From: Devosia naphthalenivorans
Lineage (GTDB): Bacteria; Pseudomonadota; Alphaproteobacteria; Rhizobiales; Devosiaceae
DNA: 64,000 bases
Direction of reading: 5' to 3'
Assembly (NCBI RefSeq): GCF_003056355.1
Contig: NZ_PYVW01000019.1
Coordinates: 29,339-93,338, forward strand
Made by a program: the position numbers and the translations under genes. The notes under the pieces were generated by a model, which was given only the letters and a program-made list of their open reading frames with translations, ran no database searches and had not been told where the DNA came from. Shown piece by piece: positions 1-9,443 of this stretch (the first letter of the stretch is position 1; each line of letters begins with the position of its first letter).

Positions 1-409
1 GATCGTGATAGAACGGCATTTCCATGGTGAAGCGGGTGCCCAGGAGGCCCACGGTTTCGAATCCATCTGCCAGCAAGGCATCACTGGTCGGATCAGCGAT
101 GTGAACGAAGGGTATTTCGATGGCGGCGGTGATCTGGTCGGCAACGATGTGCATGGTATTGGTGGCAAGCCCGATGACTTCGGCACCGGCGTCCTGTAGC
201 GCACGGGCAATGGTGGCCAATTGGTTGCCCGCAGCCTCCCACTCACCCTTTGCCTGTAATTCGGCCACGGGCGCGAAATCGACCGAATGCACGATCAACG
301 GCGCGGAGTGAAGGCCGCCCAGTCGTGCGGCGGTTTCCTGATTGATGACGCGGTAATAGTGAGCGGTGGATTCCCAGCTCATGCCGCCGATCAGGCCGAT
401 GGTCTTCAT
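1..409 (-). CDS. Aspartate/glutamate racemase family protein, 3' end cut by window edge
   Basis: This is the N-terminal 136 residues of an amino-acid racemase of the YgeA/RacD family, which interconverts L- and D-acidic amino acids without a cofactor. The protein opens with the glycine-rich IGLIGGMSWEST strand-loop, then HYYR, and carries the conserved ATNTMH segment near residue 78-83 that forms part of the active site. The second active-site half lies beyond the window. The start ATG overlaps the rppH stop codon (ATGA), so the two genes are translationally coupled at the end of the housekeeping run. The exact substrate cannot be told from this half. Confidence 0.85.
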   Translation of the reverse strand, partial: MKTIGLIGGMSWESTAHYYRVINQETAARLGGLHSAPLIVHSVDFAPVAELQAKGEWEAAGNQLATIARALQDAGAEVIGLATNTMHIVADQITAAIEIPFVHIADPTSDALLADGFETVGLLGTRFTMEMPFYHD

Positions 410-945
410 GGAGTGGCGAACCGCTGTGGAATGTCGGCGAAAGCTTCGACGATTTTGTCGTAGGCGTCCTTCTTGAAGGGCACGATCAGGCTGGGCGTGC
501 GGCTGAGTTTTTCCCAGCGCCACTCGTCGAACTCGGCGGTGAACTTGCCGCCGCCGGGGCTGTGCACGTCGATTTCACTGTCGTCGCCCGTGAAGGCAAA
601 AGCGAACCAGCGCTGGCGCTGGCCGCGGTATTTGCCGTGCAGGGCGATGCCGAGGGCTTCGTCGGGCAGCTCGTAGTGGATCCATTCGGGCGCTTCGGCC
701 AAAAGGCTGACGCTCGACATGTTGGTTTCCTCGTGCAACTCGCGCAGCGCAGCCCGCAGAGGGTCCTCGCCCCTATCGATGCCGCCCTGGGGCATCTGCC
801 AGGGTGCCTCGATGACGGCTTTGCCCTCGATATAGTCGTTGGGCTTGCGCCGGCCGATGAAGACATTGCCTTCGTTATTGAACACGGCGACGCCCACACA
901 ATCACGATAGGGCAGGGATTCCCGGGCGGGACGATCAGCAGACAT
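406..945 (-). CDS. rppH: RNA pyrophosphohydrolase (Nudix)
   Basis: This 179-residue Nudix hydrolase removes pyrophosphate from the 5' triphosphate end of RNA and so starts mRNA decay in the cytoplasm. The Nudix box is complete around residues 54-76: it begins GGIDRGED and runs through the REL-HEE core that binds the metal. The N-terminal YRDCVGVAVFN strand, the WQMPQGG lead-in and the RQRWFAF strand are all typical of RppH/InvA proteins. The length fits the family. It starts 10 bases after the deacetylase-like gene ends and overlaps the racemase gene by 4 bases. Confidence 0.95.
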   Translation of the reverse strand: MSADRPARESLPYRDCVGVAVFNNEGNVFIGRRKPNDYIEGKAVIEAPWQMPQGGIDRGEDPLRAALRELHEETNMSSVSLLAEAPEWIHYELPDEALGIALHGKYRGQRQRWFAFAFTGDDSEIDVHSPGGGKFTAEFDEWRWEKLSRTPSLIVPFKKDAYDKIVEAFADIPQRFATP

Positions 946-955
946 GGGGCAAACT

Positions 956-2065
956 CTACTTCATCAGGGCGCTGGCCGGCACCAGGGCGATGCCCTTGCT
1001 TTCCAGCTCGCCGGCCCATTCGGCGACTGCGGTTATCGATATGGGCAAGGCGCTTACCATACCAATTGCCTGCCCGTTCTCCACTGCGGCCTGCTCAAGG
1101 CTGGCAAGCGCTGCGAGTATGGATTGGCGCGAAGGATTGGCGTCGATCACCAGATCGGCCCTGGCAAAAGGCACCTTGTTGCCCTGGGCAAGCTGAGGGG
1201 CGAGCGAACGGTTGGAGGAGCCATCATCGAGATAGCCGAGACCCCGCGCGCCAAGCTCTTCCATGATCGGCGAAAAATCGGCCGCGGATGCGGTGAAGCG
1301 GGCGCCCATATTGTTGACGAGGCCCGCATAGCCGCCAAAGCGGGCCATGAGCCAGAACAGCTTGTCGAGGTTGGAGCGGGTCGGCTCACCTGTCAGCAGC
1401 GTCTGGGGGCCGGGGTCGTTCTGGGGGTAATCGAATGGCTCGAGCGGCACTTCGAGCAGGACCTCGTGCCCAGCCGAGCGCGCGGCAGCCACCGTGGTGG
1501 TGAGGGTCTTGCCATAGGGCGCAAAGGCCAGGGTCACTTCGGGCGGCAGTTGATCGATGGTGCTGAGCGAGCCCTGCTCGTTGATGCCAAGGCCACTGAC
1601 CACGATGGCCACCATGGGCTTACCACTGGCGAGAGCGGCTTCAGCGGGCCGAGCATAGGCGGCGAAGGGGGTAAGGCCTGCGGCGGAGATGCGCGGGATG
1701 GCGCCGTCGGCGGTTTCTTCGCTGAGATCAGGCAGGGCACCGAACATGTCTGGGGCGCCGGTAGTGCTCGATGGCGCGGGTGGGGTGACATTGGTGCCTG
1801 CCGGGTATTGCTGGGGATCGGCAGTGATGGTCACCGGGCCGGTGCTGACGGCATTGGCGAGCTCATTGCCGTTGCGGGTGCTGGTAATCGCCACTTCTTC
1901 GCTCGGGCGACCGCCATGGGGATCATCGACCAGCAGCAGGCGCGCGGCCACGGCGGCGCTGATTAGTACCAGAACGGCCAGCAATATCCGGCCGACCGGC
2001 CATTGGCGCCTGGTTCCGGGTTTGCGCTTGCGCCCGGTCAGGGGCGTGGAGAGATCATTGGCCAA
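956..2065 (-). CDS. Divergent polysaccharide deacetylase family protein (YibQ-like)
   Basis: This is a membrane-anchored member of the divergent polysaccharide deacetylase family (DUF610/YibQ). A positively charged N-terminus is followed by one membrane segment at about residues 25-42 (ILLAVLVLISAAVAARLLL), then a low-complexity linker. The periplasmic domain begins near MVAIVVSGLGINEQ. The domain has the family's FAPYGK, EVPLEPFDYP and NNMGARFT blocks. The enzymatic role of this family is not established. No ATG is available at the N-terminus. I chose the TTG at 2065 because it gives the ANDLSTPL opening seen in relatives; a TTG at 2086 is the alternative. It lies 80 bases after ctpA. Confidence 0.85.
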   Translation of the reverse strand: MANDLSTPLTGRKRKPGTRRQWPVGRILLAVLVLISAAVAARLLLVDDPHGGRPSEEVAITSTRNGNELANAVSTGPVTITADPQQYPAGTNVTPPAPSSTTGAPDMFGALPDLSEETADGAIPRISAAGLTPFAAYARPAEAALASGKPMVAIVVSGLGINEQGSLSTIDQLPPEVTLAFAPYGKTLTTTVAAARSAGHEVLLEVPLEPFDYPQNDPGPQTLLTGEPTRSNLDKLFWLMARFGGYAGLVNNMGARFTASAADFSPIMEELGARGLGYLDDGSSNRSLAPQLAQGNKVPFARADLVIDANPSRQSILAALASLEQAAVENGQAIGMVSALPISITAVAEWAGELESKGIALVPASALMK

Positions 2066-2145
2066 TAAGGGACGTCCCGAAAGCAAAAGGGCGGGGCAGC
2101 GAATCAGCTACCCCGCCCAAACCAGTCATAGCACGGCGCTCGTGC

Positions 2146-3597
2146 CTACTCGGCCTTGGGCGGGAAGGCCGGATCGGTCTCCTCGCCATTGATCAGGCGG
2201 ACGGCATATTGCAGCTGCGCGTCGTCGGCCGCTTCCGGTGGCACATAGACCGAGGAGCCGACGGTGGTTTCTTCCTGGCCTTCGATGGTGATGTGGCCGG
2301 CGAGCCCCGCTTCACCGATGATCTCGTCGCGGCCCTGGAATTCCTCGGGGACGACCTGCTTGACCTCGATATCGGGCGTGATGCCCAGCGCTTGGATGGA
2401 GCGGTTGTCTGGCGTGTAGTAACGTGCCGTCGTCAGCCGCATGGCCCCATCGGGGCCAAGCGAGATGATCGACTGGACGCTGCCCTTGCCGAAGGAGCGG
2501 GTACCGACAACGGTTGCACGCTTGTGGTCCTGCAACGCTCCGGCCACGATTTCGGAGGCCGAAGCGGAGCCGCCATTGATCAGCACGACCAGGGGCACGT
2601 CCGTGAGTTGTGCATCCAGCGGATCGGGCTGGGCGTCGTAGCGGGCGGATTCCTGCGCGATGCGGCCGCGCGTCAGCACGATGGCACCCTGCTTGAGGAA
2701 GGCATCGGCGACATAGACCGACTGGTCGACAAGCCCGCCCGGATTGTTGCGCAGATCGAGGATAATGCCCTTGGGCGGGGCCTTATCGCGCTCGGCATAG
2801 ATGTCTTTGATCGCCTTTTCGATACCGACAAAGGCCTGTTCGGAGAAGCGGGCGAGGCGCACCACGGCAACATCGCCTTCCATGCTCCAGCGCACGGCGC
2901 GCATGGAGATGGTGGCGCGTTCCAACTCGAATGTCAGCGGCTCGGGCACGCCTTCGCGGGCGACGGTGATCTCGACCTTGGTGCCCAGCGGGCCACGCAT
3001 CTTGCCGACGGCGTCATCCAGCGTCAGGCCCTGCACCTGCGTGCCATCGATTTCGACGATGAGGTCATTGGCGAGGATGCCGGCACGGGCGGCCGGGGTG
3101 TCGTCGATCGGGGAAACGACCTTGACGATGCCTTCTTCCATGGTGACTTCGATGCCTAAGCCCCCGAATTCGCCCGAGGTATCCTCGCGCATGTCGTCGT
3201 AGTCGGCGGGGGGGAGATAGCCCGAATGAGGATCGAGAGAGGTCAGCATGCCCTGGATGGCGGCGCGGATCAGCTCCTGCTCATCGGGCGGATCGACATA
3301 TTCGGCCCGGATGCGATCGAAGATTTCGCCAAAGAGGTTGAGATCGGAATAGATCTCGAGCGGATCGCGCGGGGCGGCAGCGTTTTCTTCCGGCGTGGGC
3401 TCGGGTTCTTCTCCGCCCGGCGCTGGTTCTTCGACCGGAGCCTGATCGGGTGCCTGATCCGGCGCGGGAGCGGGCGTTTCCTCGGCGGGAGGTGGCTCGG
3501 TTGTGGGAGCGGGGGCCGGTTCCTGGGCAATCAACAAGCCAGCGGGCAGCGAAAGCGCCAAAGCAATGGCGAGCGTGCGAAGGGGCGTAAGGCGCAT
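2146..3597 (-). CDS. ctpA: S41 family C-terminal processing peptidase
   Basis: This exported serine protease cuts near the C-terminus of periplasmic substrates. A signal peptide (ALALSLPAGLLIA) is followed by a Pro/Glu-rich linker of roughly 45 residues. Next comes the N-terminal helical region (GEIFDRIRAEYVDPP), a PDZ domain (about residues 115-190, with GGLGIEV and AGILANDLI) and the tail-specific protease core. The catalytic Ser lies in GGSASASEI and the Lys in SFGKGSVQ. The frame extends upstream to 3705, but the ATG at 3597 directly precedes the signal peptide and sits 7 bases after the envC-like stop. In this order ctpA regularly follows an EnvC/M23 gene, and the pair probably acts on the peptidoglycan-hydrolase system. 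Confidence 0.93.
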   Translation of the reverse strand: MRLTPLRTLAIALALSLPAGLLIAQEPAPAPTTEPPPAEETPAPAPDQAPDQAPVEEPAPGGEEPEPTPEENAAAPRDPLEIYSDLNLFGEIFDRIRAEYVDPPDEQELIRAAIQGMLTSLDPHSGYLPPADYDDMREDTSGEFGGLGIEVTMEEGIVKVVSPIDDTPAARAGILANDLIVEIDGTQVQGLTLDDAVGKMRGPLGTKVEITVAREGVPEPLTFELERATISMRAVRWSMEGDVAVVRLARFSEQAFVGIEKAIKDIYAERDKAPPKGIILDLRNNPGGLVDQSVYVADAFLKQGAIVLTRGRIAQESARYDAQPDPLDAQLTDVPLVVLINGGSASASEIVAGALQDHKRATVVGTRSFGKGSVQSIISLGPDGAMRLTTARYYTPDNRSIQALGITPDIEVKQVVPEEFQGRDEIIGEAGLAGHITIEGQEETTVGSSVYVPPEAADDAQLQYAVRLINGEETDPAFPPKAE

Positions 3598-3604
3598 GAG
3601 GGTT

Positions 3605-5047
3605 CTATCCACTCTGGGTCGGGGTCGCCCACCAATTGGTGGGATCGACCGGCTCGTTGTTTTGTCGGAGTTCAATATAGAGGGTCGGCTGGGCGGCGCC
3701 AGCATTGGTGGTTACGGAGCGCCCAATTGTGCGTGATCCCATGGTGCCGAGCGGCATGCCCATTTGTACAAACTGGCCGATGTCGACCGTCACGGTTTCG
3801 AGACCTGCCAGAAGGGCGGTGTAGTTCTGTCCGGTATTGAGGATGACGATTTGGCCGTAATTGAGGTAAGGCCCTTTATAGAGCACCCAGCCATCGGCGG
3901 GCGCCACCACCTGCGCCTCAGCACGCGTCACCAGGGACAGACCCTGGTTGACGCCTCCAAAGCCGTCATTGGCCCCATAATCAAGCACGGTAACGCCATT
4001 GGCGGGCATGGTCAGATAGCCCCTGGCGGCGGCAAAGGGGATCGCCGGTTCGGTGCGCGCGGTATTGGCCAGCGCCACCTGGATTTCCTGGGGCGTCAAT
4101 ACGGGCGCATCGGGATCGAGCGGTGCATTGGCGGCGGCCGAGGCATTGGCCACCGACGTCAGCTGGGCTGAGAGACTGTCGATCAATTCCTTGAGCGAAG
4201 TGGCGCGGGTGGCCAAGGCCACAGCCTGTTCTTCCTCGGCGGTCAACTGGGCGTTGCGCATGCCTAGGCCCTGCTTGCGCGCGGCAATCAGGGTCGCGAT
4301 GCGCAATTGCTCTTCCTCGAGCACGGCGTAATTGGCCTTGAGCGTTTGCTCTTCGGCCAGGGCCCTCGCCTTGATATCGTTCAGTTCGCGCAGATCAGCG
4401 GTGACCGCATCGGCCTTGGCGCGCAGCTGCGGCACGATGGCGGCGATCAGGATGGCGCTGCGGGCCGAGCCTAATGCGTCGTCGGGGTCAACGATCAGAA
4501 CTGGCGGCGGATTGAGGCTGATGCGCTCCAATGCCGCCAGCACATTGGCGATTTCCGCGTTGGAGCCATCGAGGCGTCCGCGCACTTCAAGCTCGGAGAC
4601 AATCAGTGTGTTGAGCCGCTCTTCGACATCGGCAACCTCGATTTCTGCCAGCTTGACGCGCTGGGCTGCGGCGATCAGGGCGGCGTTCTGGCTGGCGACA
4701 TCGCCTTCCAGCGCCGCGATTTCGGCTTTCAGTTCATCGATGCGCTGCTGGCTGAGCGTCATCGAGGATTCAATGGCCTCGAGGTCGGCCGTGGTCGGAA
4801 TGGCGGGTTGATTGGCGGCCGGTGCCTCTGGTGCAGGCGGGGTTGCGTCCGGCTCGGCAGGGGGTGCTTCGCCGGGGCTTCCCGGCACGGAAGCGGGCTG
4901 CGCGAGGACGGGCCCTGGCGTGACCGGAGCGGGTTCGGCTTGCGGTCGGGCAGGCTCGGTTTGCGCCACCAAAGGCAGGGAGGAAACGCCCGCCAGCAAC
5001 ATGCCAGCCAGCAAAAGCCCTAACCCTCTGACACGCCCAAGCGCCAT
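3605..5047 (-). CDS. envC: EnvC-like murein hydrolase activator (degenerate LytM domain)
   Basis: This is a periplasmic coiled-coil protein with a C-terminal LytM/M23 domain. EnvC-type proteins switch on amidases during cell division rather than cutting murein themselves. The sequence shows a signal peptide (GLLLAGMLLAGVSSLPLVAQ), a Pro/Ala-rich stretch and a long heptad-rich coiled coil (about residues 75-290). The LytM fold lies at about 350-478 (VVAPADGWVLYKGPYLNYGQ, LYIELRQNNEPVDPTNWW). The usual zinc-binding HxxxD is replaced by NQGLSL and no HxH is seen, as expected for an activator. The ATG at 5047 has a GGAGG just upstream and begins the signal peptide; an ATG at 5095 is also in frame. 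Confidence 0.88.
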   Translation of the reverse strand: MALGRVRGLGLLLAGMLLAGVSSLPLVAQTEPARPQAEPAPVTPGPVLAQPASVPGSPGEAPPAEPDATPPAPEAPAANQPAIPTTADLEAIESSMTLSQQRIDELKAEIAALEGDVASQNAALIAAAQRVKLAEIEVADVEERLNTLIVSELEVRGRLDGSNAEIANVLAALERISLNPPPVLIVDPDDALGSARSAILIAAIVPQLRAKADAVTADLRELNDIKARALAEEQTLKANYAVLEEEQLRIATLIAARKQGLGMRNAQLTAEEEQAVALATRATSLKELIDSLSAQLTSVANASAAANAPLDPDAPVLTPQEIQVALANTARTEPAIPFAAARGYLTMPANGVTVLDYGANDGFGGVNQGLSLVTRAEAQVVAPADGWVLYKGPYLNYGQIVILNTGQNYTALLAGLETVTVDIGQFVQMGMPLGTMGSRTIGRSVTTNAGAAQPTLYIELRQNNEPVDPTNWWATPTQSG

Positions 5048-5152
5048 GAAACCTCCAGCACGGGCGCCGCACGCCCGAATCAGTGCGCGCACCATAGCAA
5101 GCCCGCTCCAAAGCGGAGGTTAACGATGCTTAACCATGCCGTGATGGCCTGC

Positions 5153-5635
5153 TCAGTCGCCGCGATGATAGGGATGACCCGACAGAATGGTAGTGGTGCG
5201 GTAAAGCTGCTCGGCCAGCATGATGCGCACCAATTGGTGCGGCCAGGTGAGGGGCGAAAAGCTCAGCACCAGATCGGCCTGGCTGACGAATTCGGGCAGG
5301 AGGCCATCAGCCCCACCAATGACGAAGCTTGCCGCGGGGCGGCCATCGTCACGCCAGCGGCCGATCTGGTTGGCGAAGGTTTCGGAACCGATGGATTTGC
5401 CGCGTTCGTCCAGCGCTACCACGACGCCATCGGGCAAAGAGGCGCGCAGGTTCTTGGCTTCTTCGGCCTTGCGGCTGGCCGAAGAGGAGGCGCGGGATTC
5501 AGTGAGTTCGATGACATCGAAGCCGGTCAGCGCCAGCGGCTTGCCGCCGCCGGTCGCGCGGTCGAGATACCGCGCAACCATCTCACGCTCCGGCCCGGCC
5601 TTCATTCGGCCGACAGCCGCAATCGTTATGCGCAT
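5153..5635 (-). CDS. rlmH: 23S rRNA (pseudouridine1915-N3)-methyltransferase
   Basis: RlmH is a SPOUT-class enzyme that methylates pseudouridine 1915 in helix 69 of 23S rRNA on assembled ribosomes. The 160 residues match the family length. The protein starts MRITIAAVGRMK and has the FVIGGADGLLPE trefoil-knot segment that binds S-adenosylmethionine. It ends with the conserved LSFSPLTWPHQLVRIML and EQLYRTTTILSGHPYH blocks, including the YHR-type C-terminus. It lies 9 bases after rsfS and is the usual partner of that gene. Confidence 0.97.
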   Translation of the reverse strand: MRITIAAVGRMKAGPEREMVARYLDRATGGGKPLALTGFDVIELTESRASSSASRKAEEAKNLRASLPDGVVVALDERGKSIGSETFANQIGRWRDDGRPAASFVIGGADGLLPEFVSQADLVLSFSPLTWPHQLVRIMLAEQLYRTTTILSGHPYHRGD

Positions 5636-5644
5636 GCGAAATGA

Positions 5645-6037
5645 TCAGTGAGCGTCGGCAGCGAAATCTGCCTGCCACATCTTTTCGATGTTGTAGAACT
5701 CGCGCACTTCGGGGCGGAAAATGTGGACGATGACATCGCCGGCATCCACCAGGACCCAATCGCAATGGGGCAAGCCCTCGATGCGCGGCTTGCCGTATCC
5801 GGCATCGCGCAGGGCTGTTACCATCTGATCGGCGACGGCACCGACATGACGCTGCGAGCGGCCGGACGCCACGACCATGTGGTCGGCGAGGGAAGATTTG
5901 CCGGTAATATCTACCGCAACAATCTCCTCGGCCTTGGCATCGTCCAGGCATTCAAGGATCACATCGATCATGGGGCGTTCCGGGTTGGCCTTGACGGCCT
6001 CAGGAGCGGAAATGGTGTTCTCGGGCAGCGCGGCCAT
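5645..6037 (-). CDS. rsfS: Ribosome silencing factor RsfS
   Basis: RsfS binds ribosomal protein L14 and blocks joining of the 30S and 50S subunits, lowering translation on starvation. The core motifs are present: ILECLDDAKAEEIVAVDI, DHMVVASGRSQRHV, EGLPHCDWVLVDAGDVIVHIF and REFYNIEKMW. I chose the ATG at 6037 because GGAAGG lies 9 bases before it. The frame also has an ATG at 6058 and another at the start of the conserved domain. The gene sits between nadD and rlmH, the standard arrangement. Confidence 0.95.
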   Translation of the reverse strand: MAALPENTISAPEAVKANPERPMIDVILECLDDAKAEEIVAVDITGKSSLADHMVVASGRSQRHVGAVADQMVTALRDAGYGKPRIEGLPHCDWVLVDAGDVIVHIFRPEVREFYNIEKMWQADFAADAH

Positions 6038-6214
6038 CAGCAATGGCCTTCCGCCCATGACAGTGCATGGGTCATGCGTAGGGTCAGCATCCTTGGTTGT
6101 TGATCGGAATGTGCAGGCGTTTTGTAAACGGCAAGCAATCAGTTCCTGTTCCGGTGACTATCATCACACGGGGACAATATGCGCTCTCTGGCGCCATTTC
6201 GCAAGATTGCCCCC

Positions 6215-6856
6215 TCACTTTGCATCAAAGTGCCGCGTTTGGGCCCGGATTGCCGATGAAGAGAGCGTCGATTGGCGACCATGGAGATAAATCCACGAGG
6301 GGGGCGGGAGCATGGCCAGACGGGGGGCGTCTTCCTCGTCAATGCGCCAGCGCGCCAAGGCGCTCGCTGCCAGAGAGGTGGGCGCCAGGCGGGAAGAGCC
6401 GGGCCGGACATAGACGGCCATGGGCAGCATTTCGGCGATTTCGCGCCAGCGCTCCCAGCGGTGAAAATTGACCAGATTGTCGGCACCCATGATCCACACG
6501 AAGCGGCGGTCGGGCATGATCTGGGTTAAGAAGCGGATGGTTTGCCAGGAGTAAGTGAACCCATGTGCTGCTTCAAAGCCGGTGACGCGCACTTTTGGAT
6601 GGCGCAGCAGGCGGCGGGCCGCCAGCACCCGGTCGGCCAACGGGGCAAGTTCCTTGTGATCCTTGAGCGGGTTGCCAGGGGTGACCAGCACCCAGAGCGC
6701 ATCGAGATCGAGCCGGCGCAGGGTCTCCTCGACCACGAGCCGATGACCTTCATGTACGGGATTGAAGCTGCCCCCAAACAGCCCAATGCGCATGCCCGCG
6801 CCGGAGACGGGCAGTTCGGTGATGCCGGGAATGCGGATTGGGTGACGCAGGGTCAA
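6215..6856 (-). CDS. nadD: Nicotinate-nucleotide adenylyltransferase
   Basis: NadD joins nicotinate mononucleotide and ATP to make deamido-NAD, the penultimate step of NAD synthesis. The nucleotidyltransferase signature GLFGGSFNPVHEGH is intact, as are VTPGNPLKD, the WIMGADNLVNFHRW block and the C-terminal LSSSAIRA (the ISSTxIR motif). The start is uncertain: a TTG at 6856 lies 6 bases after the proA stop, while an ATG at 6793 begins directly at the conserved MRIGLFGG. I list the longer form. About 180 bases separate it from rsfS. Confidence 0.95.
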   Translation of the reverse strand: MTLRHPIRIPGITELPVSGAGMRIGLFGGSFNPVHEGHRLVVEETLRRLDLDALWVLVTPGNPLKDHKELAPLADRVLAARRLLRHPKVRVTGFEAAHGFTYSWQTIRFLTQIMPDRRFVWIMGADNLVNFHRWERWREIAEMLPMAVYVRPGSSRLAPTSLAASALARWRIDEEDAPRLAMLPPPSWIYLHGRQSTLSSSAIRAQTRHFDAK

Positions 6857-6862
6857 AAGGGA

Positions 6863-8143
6863 TCAGGGTCTCGTTTGGCCGTTGCCGCGGATGCGGTATT
6901 TGAAGCTGGTGAGTTGTTCGACGCCGACGGGGCCGCGGGCGTGCATCTTGCCGGTGGCGATGCCGATTTCGCCGCCAAAGCCGAACTCGCCGCCATCGGC
7001 GAACTGGGTGGAGGCGTTGTGCAGGAGAATGGCGCTGTCGATTTCGCGGAAGAATTTGTCAACGGCGATGGGGTCTTCGGCGATGATCGCTTCGGTGTGG
7101 TGGCTGGAATATTTCTCGATATGGGCGATCGCGGCCTCAAGGCTGTCGACGATCTTTACCGATATAATGGCGTCCTCGTATTCGGTGCGCCAGTCCTCTT
7201 CCGTGGCCGTTTCGGTTAGCGGATTGTTAGCATTGACAGTCGCATCTCCGCGCACTTCGCACCCTTTGGCGATCAAAGCGTCAATGATGGGGTTGAGGTG
7301 GGTCTTGACCACGTCCCGGTGCACCAGCAGTGTCTCGGCCGCGCCGCAAATGCCGGTGCGGCGCATCTTGGCGTTGAGCGTGACGCTTACTGCTTTTTCG
7401 AGATCGGCAGATTTGTCGATATAGACGTGTACCAGCCCTTCGAGATGGGCGAATACCGGCACGCGGGCTTCGTTCTGTACGCGGGCGACCAGTGTCTTGC
7501 CACCGCGGGGCACGATGACGTCGATATTGCCGTCGAGCCCCCGGAGCATTTCGCCCACTGCGGCGCGATCGGTGGTGGGGACCAGTTGCACACACTCAAC
7601 CGGTAGGCCCGCGAGATGGAGCCCGTCGAGCAGGCATTCAACGAGCGCGTGGCTGGAGTGGAAGCTGTCGCTGCCGCCGCGCAGGATGACCGCGTTCCCG
7701 GATTTGATGCAAAGGGCGCCGGCGTCTGCGGTGACGTTGGGGCGCGATTCAAAGATCACGCCGATAACGCCAAGGGGCGTGCGCACCCGCTCGATATGAA
7801 GACCGTTGGGGCGATCCCATTCGGCGATGGTGGTGCCGACGGGATCGGGGAGTTCGGCAATGGTCTGGACGGCCTCGATGATGCCGTCGATGCGGGCGTC
7901 GGTCAGCTCCAGACGGTCAAGGAATGCCTTGGATATGCCCTTGGTGCGGGCCGCTTCCATGTCCTTGGCGTTGGCGGCCAGGATTTTCTTGCGGTGTGCA
8001 TTGATCGCGCCAGCCGCGGTCAGCAGCGCGGTGCGCTTCTGCTCTGGCGTGGCAATCGCCAGGGCCCTGGCGCCGATGCGGGCATTGCGGCCCAGTTCGG
8101 ACATGATGGAACCGAGAGATTGTTCGGCTTCAGCCAAGCTCAT
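6863..8143 (-). CDS. proA: Glutamate-5-semialdehyde dehydrogenase (gamma-glutamyl phosphate reductase)
   Basis: ProA reduces gamma-glutamyl phosphate to glutamate semialdehyde in proline synthesis, using NADPH. The 426-residue protein has the aldehyde-dehydrogenase-like fold with the [26 protein letters not shown] segment split across the cofactor site. The catalytic Cys is in [11 protein letters not shown] and the C-terminal [23 protein letters not shown] block is intact. The ATG at 8143 (MSLAEAEQ) is the family-typical start and overlaps the end of proB by 14 bases, which implies coupled translation. The in-frame extension upstream of it is antisense-free proB coding sequence in another frame and is ignored. 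Confidence 0.97.
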   Translation of the reverse strand: MSLAEAEQSLGSIMSELGRNARIGARALAIATPEQKRTALLTAAGAINAHRKKILAANAKDMEAARTKGISKAFLDRLELTDARIDGIIEAVQTIAELPDPVGTTIAEWDRPNGLHIERVRTPLGVIGVIFESRPNVTADAGALCIKSGNAVILRGGSDSFHSSHALVECLLDGLHLAGLPVECVQLVPTTDRAAVGEMLRGLDGNIDVIVPRGGKTLVARVQNEARVPVFAHLEGLVHVYIDKSADLEKAVSVTLNAKMRRTGICGAAETLLVHRDVVKTHLNPIIDALIAKGCEVRGDATVNANNPLTETATEEDWRTEYEDAIISVKIVDSLEAAIAHIEKYSSHHTEAIIAEDPIAVDKFFREIDSAILLHNASTQFADGGEFGFGGEIGIATGKMHARGPVGVEQLTSFKYRIRGNGQTRP

Positions 8144-9269
8144 GGCTTTCCTCCTTGGCGCCAACCAGCACCATATTGTCGCGATGAATGAGGGCGGCAC
8201 GATTGGACGTGCCGAGCAATTCCTGCACCGCGTCGCTGCGCTTGCCCATAACCAGGCGTGCTTCGTCGCTATCGAGTCCGGCGAGGCCCCGGGCGATTTC
8301 GATGCCGTCGGGATTGAGGACGGCGATGGCATCACCGCGCTCGAACTCGCCGGTGACGCGGGTGACGCCGATGGGCAGCAGCGATTTGCCCGTGAGCAGG
8401 GCGCGGGCGGCGCCGGCGTCGACGCTCAGCGTACCCGCAAGGGCGAGCGAGCCCATGATCCAGCGCTTGCGGGCCTGGGCGCGGCTCTCGGCCGGATAAA
8501 ACAGCGTGTGCCGGCCGCCTTCGGTCAGCGCCTTAAGCGGATGATCTTCGGTGCCCTTGGCGATGATCATCGCCGTGCCGGCTTGCGTCGCAATCTTGCC
8601 GGCCTCGACCTTGGTGGTCATGCCGCCGCGCGACAGATGGCTCGCGGCGCCACCGGCCATGGCTTCGATGGCGGGGGTGATGACGCGCACTTCGGGCAGA
8701 TGCCGCGCGTCCGGGTCCTTGGCAGGCGGGGCGGTATAGAGGCCGTCGATGTCGCTGAGGAGCACGAGGCAATCGGCCTCGATCATGGTCGCGACTCGGG
8801 CGGAAAGCCGGTCATTGTCGCCATAGCGGATTTCCGCGGTGGCGACGCTGTCGTTCTCGTTGATGATGGGAACGGCGCCGAGGCCCAATAGGGTCGCGAT
8901 GGTGGTGCGGGCGTTGAGGTAGTAGCGCCGCTCCTCGGTGATGTTGGGCGTGATGAGGATCTGGCCGGTGACGATGTCGTGGCGGCCCAGGGCTTCGGCC
9001 CAGGCCTGGCTGAGGGCAATCTGTCCGGCGCTGGCGGCGGCCTGGGATTGCTCAAGGGTCAGAGCCACGGCGGAGAGGCCGAGAAGACCGCGGCCAAGGG
9101 CGATGGCGCCGGAGGAGACGATGACGACTTCGCAGCCGTCGGTCTTGAGGGCGGCAAGATCGCTGGCCAGGTTCGCCAGCCACTGCGCGCGTAGCCTGCC
9201 CGTTTTGTCGACAAGCAAGGCGGAGCCGATCTTGATGGTTAGGCGACGGTAGGGGACAAGGGCGTTCAT
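8130..9269 (-). CDS. proB: Glutamate 5-kinase
   Basis: ProB phosphorylates glutamate on its gamma-carboxyl group, the committed step of proline synthesis. The amino-acid kinase domain (about residues 1-255) shows the KIGSALLVD start, the [12 protein letters not shown] glycine-rich loop, the NENDSVAT substrate segment and [14 protein letters not shown] domain follows (about 275-360), with a [10 protein letters not shown] opening. The ATG at 9269 gives the expected [10 protein letters not shown] start and a 379-residue protein. The longer open frame upstream runs through a palindromic repeat and is not coding. It is followed by proA with a 14-base overlap. Confidence 0.97.
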   Translation of the reverse strand: MNALVPYRRLTIKIGSALLVDKTGRLRAQWLANLASDLAALKTDGCEVVIVSSGAIALGRGLLGLSAVALTLEQSQAAASAGQIALSQAWAEALGRHDIVTGQILITPNITEERRYYLNARTTIATLLGLGAVPIINENDSVATAEIRYGDNDRLSARVATMIEADCLVLLSDIDGLYTAPPAKDPDARHLPEVRVITPAIEAMAGGAASHLSRGGMTTKVEAGKIATQAGTAMIIAKGTEDHPLKALTEGGRHTLFYPAESRAQARKRWIMGSLALAGTLSVDAGAARALLTGKSLLPIGVTRVTGEFERGDAIAVLNPDGIEIARGLAGLDSDEARLVMGKRSDAVQELLGTSNRAALIHRDNMVLVGAKEESHELG

Positions 9270-9312
9270 GTTTTTGGGCCCTTTAGCACTGTGTGCTCGG
9301 CCAAACTCGGGC

Positions 9313-9420
9313 CGACACCTCCCCCTCGACGGGGGAGGTTGGGAGGGGGTGATGAGAGCCACAATATTGGGGCTCTCGCCCCCCACCCTTGATCCCTCCC
9401 CGCGAGGGGGAGGGTGTCGA
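9313..9420. repeat. Intergenic palindromic element (about 47-base imperfect inverted repeat)
   Basis: Two arms of about 47 bases are imperfect inverted copies of each other, each starting gacacc(c)tccccctcg and ending in gagagcc, with a short AT-rich loop (acaatattgg) between them. Each arm also holds a smaller hairpin (cctccccctcg...gggggagg). It lies between obg and proB, both transcribed leftward. It looks like the dispersed palindromic elements found between genes in this order of bacteria, and could fold in RNA as a stabiliser or weak terminator. Confidence 0.75.
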
Positions 9421-9443
9421 CTGAGACATCAAGGCCAAATTCA

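Noticed and set aside
944..3159. Long plus-strand open frames opposite yibQ and ctpA
   Set aside because: They are antisense to well-supported genes in GC-rich DNA, have no ribosome sites and no family motifs.
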